Source: Dasyornis broadbenti
Lineage: Eukaryota; Chordata; Aves; Passeriformes; Dasyornithidae
NCBI GenBank assembly: GCA_013397935.1
Contig: VZRN01004248.1
Span: 798,673 to 862,672 of the forward strand
Direction: 5' to 3'
Length of the DNA stretch: 64,000 bases
Part shown: one piece after another, positions 63,530 through 64,000 of the stretch
Layout of the letters: every line of letters starts with the position of its first letter
Position numbering within the stretch: the first letter of the stretch is position 1
Made by a program: the position numbers and the translations under genes
The notes under the pieces: model-generated
What the model was told of the DNA's origin: nothing
Databases searched by the model: none
What the model saw: only the letters and a program-made list of their open reading frames with translations

Positions 63530-63800
63530 CATTTTTTTATAGACCTTTTACATCTAATTGACTTTTATTGTACCTACGAAATGGAAGTGCATTAAAGAGC
63601 ATCTCCATTGCACTTACAAGACTAATAGCCAATTTTCCATTCTATGTCTTCTGAGAATTCTTAATTGACTTCCATCATTAGGTATTGGAAGTGTAAACAA
63701 TTATATGAGATTATAAGGGCTCTTTTTAAAAACGTATTATACTGTAAATATGTAAGAGTTATGTTGCTGAAGCAGTGTTTATTTTTCTTTTTGCATTGAA
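63530..63800. other. AT-rich candidate conserved non-coding element
   Basis: A run of homeodomain and forkhead-like motifs: TAATTG at 63555-63560, TTAATTGAC at 63661-63669, GTAAACAA at 63693-63700 and CAATTA at 63698-63703. No recognised repeat overlaps it. It resembles deeply conserved intronic enhancers, but only by motif content. Confidence 0.3.
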
Positions 63801-64000
63801 TTTTACTTTTGTAATTCCTGTTCCTCGTTACGTTCTGCCTAATTTCTTAAAAGGTAAAATGTTGAAAAATCTAACCGTTTCTAACACTTGGAAATTATGT
63901 GGCCCCCAGAATTTTTAAGGAACCCATAGAATACTGAGACACTCCAAAGGGATATCCCAGTTTTTAATGTAGCATAGTTAGTGTTCTGTAGCATCTGGAG

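Larger units (their letters stand above)
18064..64000 (+). other. CACNA1C: CACNA1C intron 3, 5' part (non-coding)
   Basis: Everything after exon 3 is assigned to intron 3, because no segment encoding the next exon (starting ERVEYLFLIIFTVE) appears before the window ends. At least 45.9 kb of this intron is present. In humans it is one of the longest introns of the gene and carries psychiatric-risk variants, so a very long avian intron fits. Open frames in it (the longest runs 60471-61208) show no recognisable domain and I do not call them genes. Its recognisable contents are listed as separate entries. Confidence 0.93.

Noticed and set aside
18064..64000. CACNA1C exon 4
   Set aside because: No frame encodes ERVEYLFLIIFTVE or close variants, so the exon lies beyond the window.
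1..64000. CRISPR arrays, rRNA, tRNA genes or bacterial-type operons
   Set aside because: No regularly spaced repeats, no cloverleaf or rRNA signatures and no runs of adjacent coding frames. All large-scale signals are those of a vertebrate intron.

Overview
This window is vertebrate nuclear DNA, most likely from a bird. It holds a small internal part of one gene, CACNA1C, on the + strand. CACNA1C encodes the pore-forming alpha-1 subunit of the L-type voltage-gated calcium channel CaV1.2. The bird assignment rests on three clear CR1 LINE 3'-end fragments with the avian-type consensus, the near absence of other young repeats, and exons almost identical in protein to mammalian CaV1.2. I cannot name the species, and a crocodilian or turtle is not strictly excluded.

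Layout: 1-14005 is the 3' part of the intron before exon 2 (human numbering). Exon 2 is 14006-14327. Intron 2 is 14328-17957, exon 3 is 17958-18063, and 18064-64000 is the start of a very long intron 3 whose acceptor lies outside the window. Only 428 bases, under 1%, are coding. They encode the cytoplasmic N-terminus, including the calmodulin-binding NSCaTE motif, then the first membrane helix IS1 and the start of the following loop. Exons 1 and 4 were looked for and not seen.

The strongest non-trivial signal is intron 2. It has a perfect U12-type (minor spliceosome) donor and a perfect U12 branch point, and the reading frame forces AT-AG termini. Voltage-gated sodium and calcium channel genes are known to carry such minor-class introns.

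The rest is intron sequence. It contains three CR1 fragments (all minus orientation), an ancient CR1/L3-type reverse-transcriptase relic, relics of old amniote SINE and palindromic repeats, simple repeats, two perfect G-quadruplex motifs (one beside a perfect 10-bp hairpin), a 14-bp perfect hairpin, and several compact transcription-factor motif clusters. These include a tandem RFX X-box, paired CACGTG E-boxes, an inverted AP-1 pair, a repeated TCF/LEF 12-mer and MEF2 sites. GC-rich, CpG-bearing patches alternate with AT-rich stretches that look like conserved non-coding elements. These regulatory readings are motif-based and need comparative or chromatin data. No second gene, RNA gene, CRISPR array or undescribed protein system could be supported.
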